A stretch of DNA of 6,843 nt from JBKHBQ01 sp046542305 (GTDB lineage: Bacteria; Bacteroidota; Bacteroidia; Bacteroidales; 4484-276), in the NCBI GenBank assembly GCA_046542305.1, contig JBKHBQ010000211.1, positions 1 through 6,843 on the forward strand, given 5' to 3'. Below, piece after piece: positions 5,644-6,843 of this stretch (positions are counted from its first letter, which is position 1; each line of letters begins with the position of its first letter). The position numbers and the translations under genes were made by a program. A model generated the notes under the pieces. The model ran no database searches. It was not told the origin of the DNA and worked only from the letters and a program-made list of their open reading frames with translations.

Positions 5644-6429
5644 TCACCCCCAAACCGCCTTCACTTCAGCGCGCTTTTTAATCTGTTGCGAAGTAAGGGA
5701 TTTTTCGCGGTCGATGGTATATTTAAAGAAAAAGCCCAAAGTGAACACAGCGAAGGCGCTTACAATATGCCAGAGAAAATGCGTGCCCTGCGGGAGAATT
5801 TCGGGCCAGGGATTGGGTGTAGGATGATCGAGGCTGCGGAAAACCAGCGCAATGCCGAGCAGAACAAAGGTGAGCAACAGCAGGTGCCATTTGTAAAAGC
5901 TGATCCTGAAAAGATAAATGATGCTGGGCAGCAGAAGCGACAGGCCGATAAACAAGTAACCGATATTGGTCGATATTTCAGGAAAATATGGCCTGAGGCT
6001 GAAAACCGATACAATGGCGAGCACGTAAAATGCCAGCACCGCAAAAATGGATACCACGGGTCTGTTAAGCACTTTGTTCCACAAGTACCAGGCAAGGATC
6101 AGGTTCATGACGGAGGCGGGCATCCAGTCGAGCAGCAGCGCCGTTTCCGATGCCCTGAAGGCATGGTAAAGCGTTGAACCTACCCCGTTGAGGAACAGCA
6201 GCGGAAGCAGCAGCGTGATGATCAGGTAATTTTTGTATTGTCCGCGCAGTTTCCAGATCCAGAATACAACCGGAACAAGGAAGAATAACGACGAAAGCGC
6301 ATTCCAGGGTTCCTTGATAAAACCAGGCGCGTGGAATTCGTGATATAAGGGCCCCGAGTCCCTGATGAATTCGCGCGGATCCATTGCGCCGGAAGTAAAT
6401 ATATCAAGTATGTCGAGTATGGTAATCAT
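5644..6429 (-). CDS. Seven-helix CREST-superfamily membrane hydrolase, ceramidase-like
   Basis: The 261-residue product has seven hydrophobic helices, roughly at 44-61, 68-90, 99-117, 124-143, 155-176, 181-198 and 218-237. Basic residues (KLRGQYK, NKVLNR, RISFYK and the tail KKRAEVK) fall on alternate loops, giving an N-out, C-in topology by the positive-inside rule. The residues that define the alkaline-ceramidase/CREST family are all present: S85 and H89 in GSTLYHAF, D101 in LLLDWMP, and H217/H221 in GTHFLWH. The order and spacing resemble the Zn-site residues of human ACER3 (Ser77, His81, Asp92, His217, His221). All five would sit near the outer face. The family contains metal-dependent amide hydrolases acting on lipids, and many Bacteroidetes make ceramides, so a lipid-hydrolysing role is plausible; the actual substrate is unknown. 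ATG at 6429 is taken; ATG at 6384 (MDPREF) is an alternative. The gene ends in TGA. Confidence 0.75.
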   Translation of the reverse strand: MITILDILDIFTSGAMDPREFIRDSGPLYHEFHAPGFIKEPWNALSSLFFLVPVVFWIWKLRGQYKNYLIITLLLPLLFLNGVGSTLYHAFRASETALLLDWMPASVMNLILAWYLWNKVLNRPVVSIFAVLAFYVLAIVSVFSLRPYFPEISTNIGYLFIGLSLLLPSIIYLFRISFYKWHLLLLTFVLLGIALVFRSLDHPTPNPWPEILPQGTHFLWHIVSAFAVFTLGFFFKYTIDREKSLTSQQIKKRAEVKAVWG

Positions 6430-6476
6430 GATCGAAAAAACAACCGATAATGCAAAAAGGTTAAGTTGTATGTTTT

Positions 6477-6505
6477 AAAATTTATAAAATCCGCGGCAGT
6501 TTCAA
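6477..6505 (-). promoter_or_regulatory. Candidate promoter of the ceramidase-like gene
   Basis: On the minus strand, TTG (6505-6503) is followed after 18 nt by TAAATTTT (6484-6477). This fits the Bacteroidetes layout TTG-N(17-23)-TAnnTTTG with one mismatch in the -7 box. Transcription would start near 6471, about 40 nt before the ATG at 6429. It could also drive the downstream GH53 and GH2 genes by read-through. Confidence 0.4.
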
Positions 6506-6697
6506 AAAAGCTCTTCGGAAATCTCCCCGCCAGGCCAGCTTGAATAACCAACTTCTGACCGGATCAATTGGGATTTAATCAAGGAAAACAAAGAGGTATT
6601 GTTCCTTCAGTAAAAGGATACAATTTCAAACATGACACAGCAGGGAATTTTTTCTTTCAAAAGACCTGAGGAATTTACACTTTAAAACACCTATGAA

Positions 6698-6717
6698 GTT
6701 TATTAGCTCCAATAAAC
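6698..6717. repeat. Small AT-rich inverted repeat
   Basis: GTTTATT (6698-6704) and AATAAAC (6711-6717) are exact complements around AGCTCC. The hairpin is weak and lies 28 nt beyond the tRNA terminator in the direction of tRNA transcription. No function can be assigned; it may be incidental in AT-rich sequence. Confidence 0.3.
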
Positions 6718-6744
6718 CTGCCTCATTAAATTAATCGCCTGGAC

Positions 6745-6782
6745 AAAAAAAAGAGGCAGTTGCCGAAGCAACCACCTCTTTT
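6745..6782 (-). terminator. Strong rho-independent terminator after the tRNA
   Basis: On the minus strand AAAAGAGG pairs with CCTCTTTT, then two wobble pairs (T-G, G-T), then GTTGC pairs with GCAAC around a TTCG loop. This is an uninterrupted stem of about 15 bp closed by the very stable C(UUCG)G tetraloop. Eight T residues (plus-strand A run 6745-6752) form the downstream tract. It begins 7 nt after the tRNA 3' end and clearly terminates the tRNA transcript. Confidence 0.92.
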
Positions 6783-6789
6783 ACTCCAG

Positions 6790-6843
6790 TGGAGCATATC
6801 GGAGTCGAACCGATGACCTCTTGACTGCCAGTCAAACGCTCTA
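6790..6843 (-). tRNA. tRNA-Ala (anticodon GGC), 3' part
   Basis: Reading leftward from the window edge, the D-stem 3' strand GAGC is followed by the anticodon stem TTTGA/TCAAG with loop CTGGCAG, so the anticodon is GGC (plus strand 6827-6829), reading alanine codon GCC. Then come the variable loop AGGTC, the T-arm ATCGG-TTCGACT-CCGAT, the acceptor 3' strand ATGCTCC and discriminator A73 (6790). The CCA end is not encoded (CTG follows). Position 70 is U, compatible with the G3:U70 alanine identity pair, but position 3 lies outside the window. The acceptor 5' strand and most of the D-arm are cut off by the window edge. The T-arm and anticodon arm are fully paired, so the gene looks functional. 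Confidence 0.93.

Larger units (their letters stand above)
6430..6744. other. Gene-free stretch between ceramidase-like gene and tRNA terminator
   Basis: About 315 bp of AT-rich sequence with stops in all frames and no ORF with coding character. It contains the candidate promoter at 6477-6505 and a small inverted repeat at 6698-6717. The longest plus-strand ATG-initiated frame noticed here encodes only 17 residues (6632-6685) and is not called. Nothing else was recognised. Confidence 0.7.

Noticed and set aside
5576..5653. 26-residue N-terminal extension of GH53
   Set aside because: It would overlap the ceramidase-like stop codon and mask the lipobox; ATG at 5575 explains the signal peptide.
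4871..5827. 318-codon plus-strand ORF
   Set aside because: It is antisense to the GH53 gene and the 3' end of the ceramidase-like gene, both well supported. It spans the intergenic gap without its own signals and is a shadow frame.
5632..6177. 181-codon plus-strand ORF rich in Q, E and K
   Set aside because: Antisense to the membrane helices of the ceramidase-like gene; the charged composition is what the complement of hydrophobic codons produces.
6632..6685. 17-codon plus-strand micro-ORF
   Set aside because: Too short to show coding character, with no supporting promoter or start context.

Overview
The window looks like chromosomal DNA from a member of the Bacteroidota, most likely the Bacteroidales. 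The grounds are: two adjacent carbohydrate-active lipoproteins with Bacteroidetes-type signal peptides, a periplasmic two-component-regulator propeller protein, TAnnTTTG-type -7 promoter boxes, A-rich start-codon contexts without Shine-Dalgarno sequences, and a bacterioferritin close to those of Bacteroidales. No mobile element, CRISPR array or phage gene is visible. The genus cannot be fixed from the sequence alone.

Layout. Positions 1-1136 (minus) hold the first ~378 codons of a secreted beta-propeller sensor protein whose output domain lies beyond the left edge. A 379-bp divergent intergenic region follows (1137-1515). It carries candidate promoters in both directions, a 25-bp perfect inverted repeat, a leader hairpin and a 15-bp 7-1-7 palindrome that resembles operators of the Fur/PerR/Zur family. 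Next is a bacterioferritin gene (1516-2013, plus) with its own rho-independent terminator. The remaining three protein genes run leftward from 6429 to 2098: a seven-helix CREST/ceramidase-like membrane protein, a GH53 endo-beta-1,4-galactanase lipoprotein, and a GH2 beta-galactosidase-like lipoprotein that starts 4 nt after the GH53 stop. At the right edge are about 300 bp without a gene, a strong terminator and the 3' two-thirds of a tRNA with anticodon GGC (alanine), all minus strand.

How the genes fit together. GH53 and GH2 form a compact module for beta-1,4-galactan: GH53 would cut the chain and GH2 would remove galactose from the oligosaccharides. No SusC/SusD transporter pair is present in the window, so this is either a minimal accessory locus or the edge of something larger. 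The ceramidase-like protein lies 67 bp upstream on the same strand and may be co-transcribed, but it shares no obvious pathway with galactan use. Bacterioferritin belongs to iron storage and oxidative-stress defence, and the palindrome in its leader fits metal- or peroxide-responsive control. The sensor faces away from everything else, and its target is not shown by the sequence.

Most of the window is ordinary accessory chromosome. The points most worth checking are the Fur-family-like operator in the bfr leader, the perfect 25-bp inverted repeat between the divergent genes, and the complete ceramidase-type catalytic residue set in the seven-helix protein.
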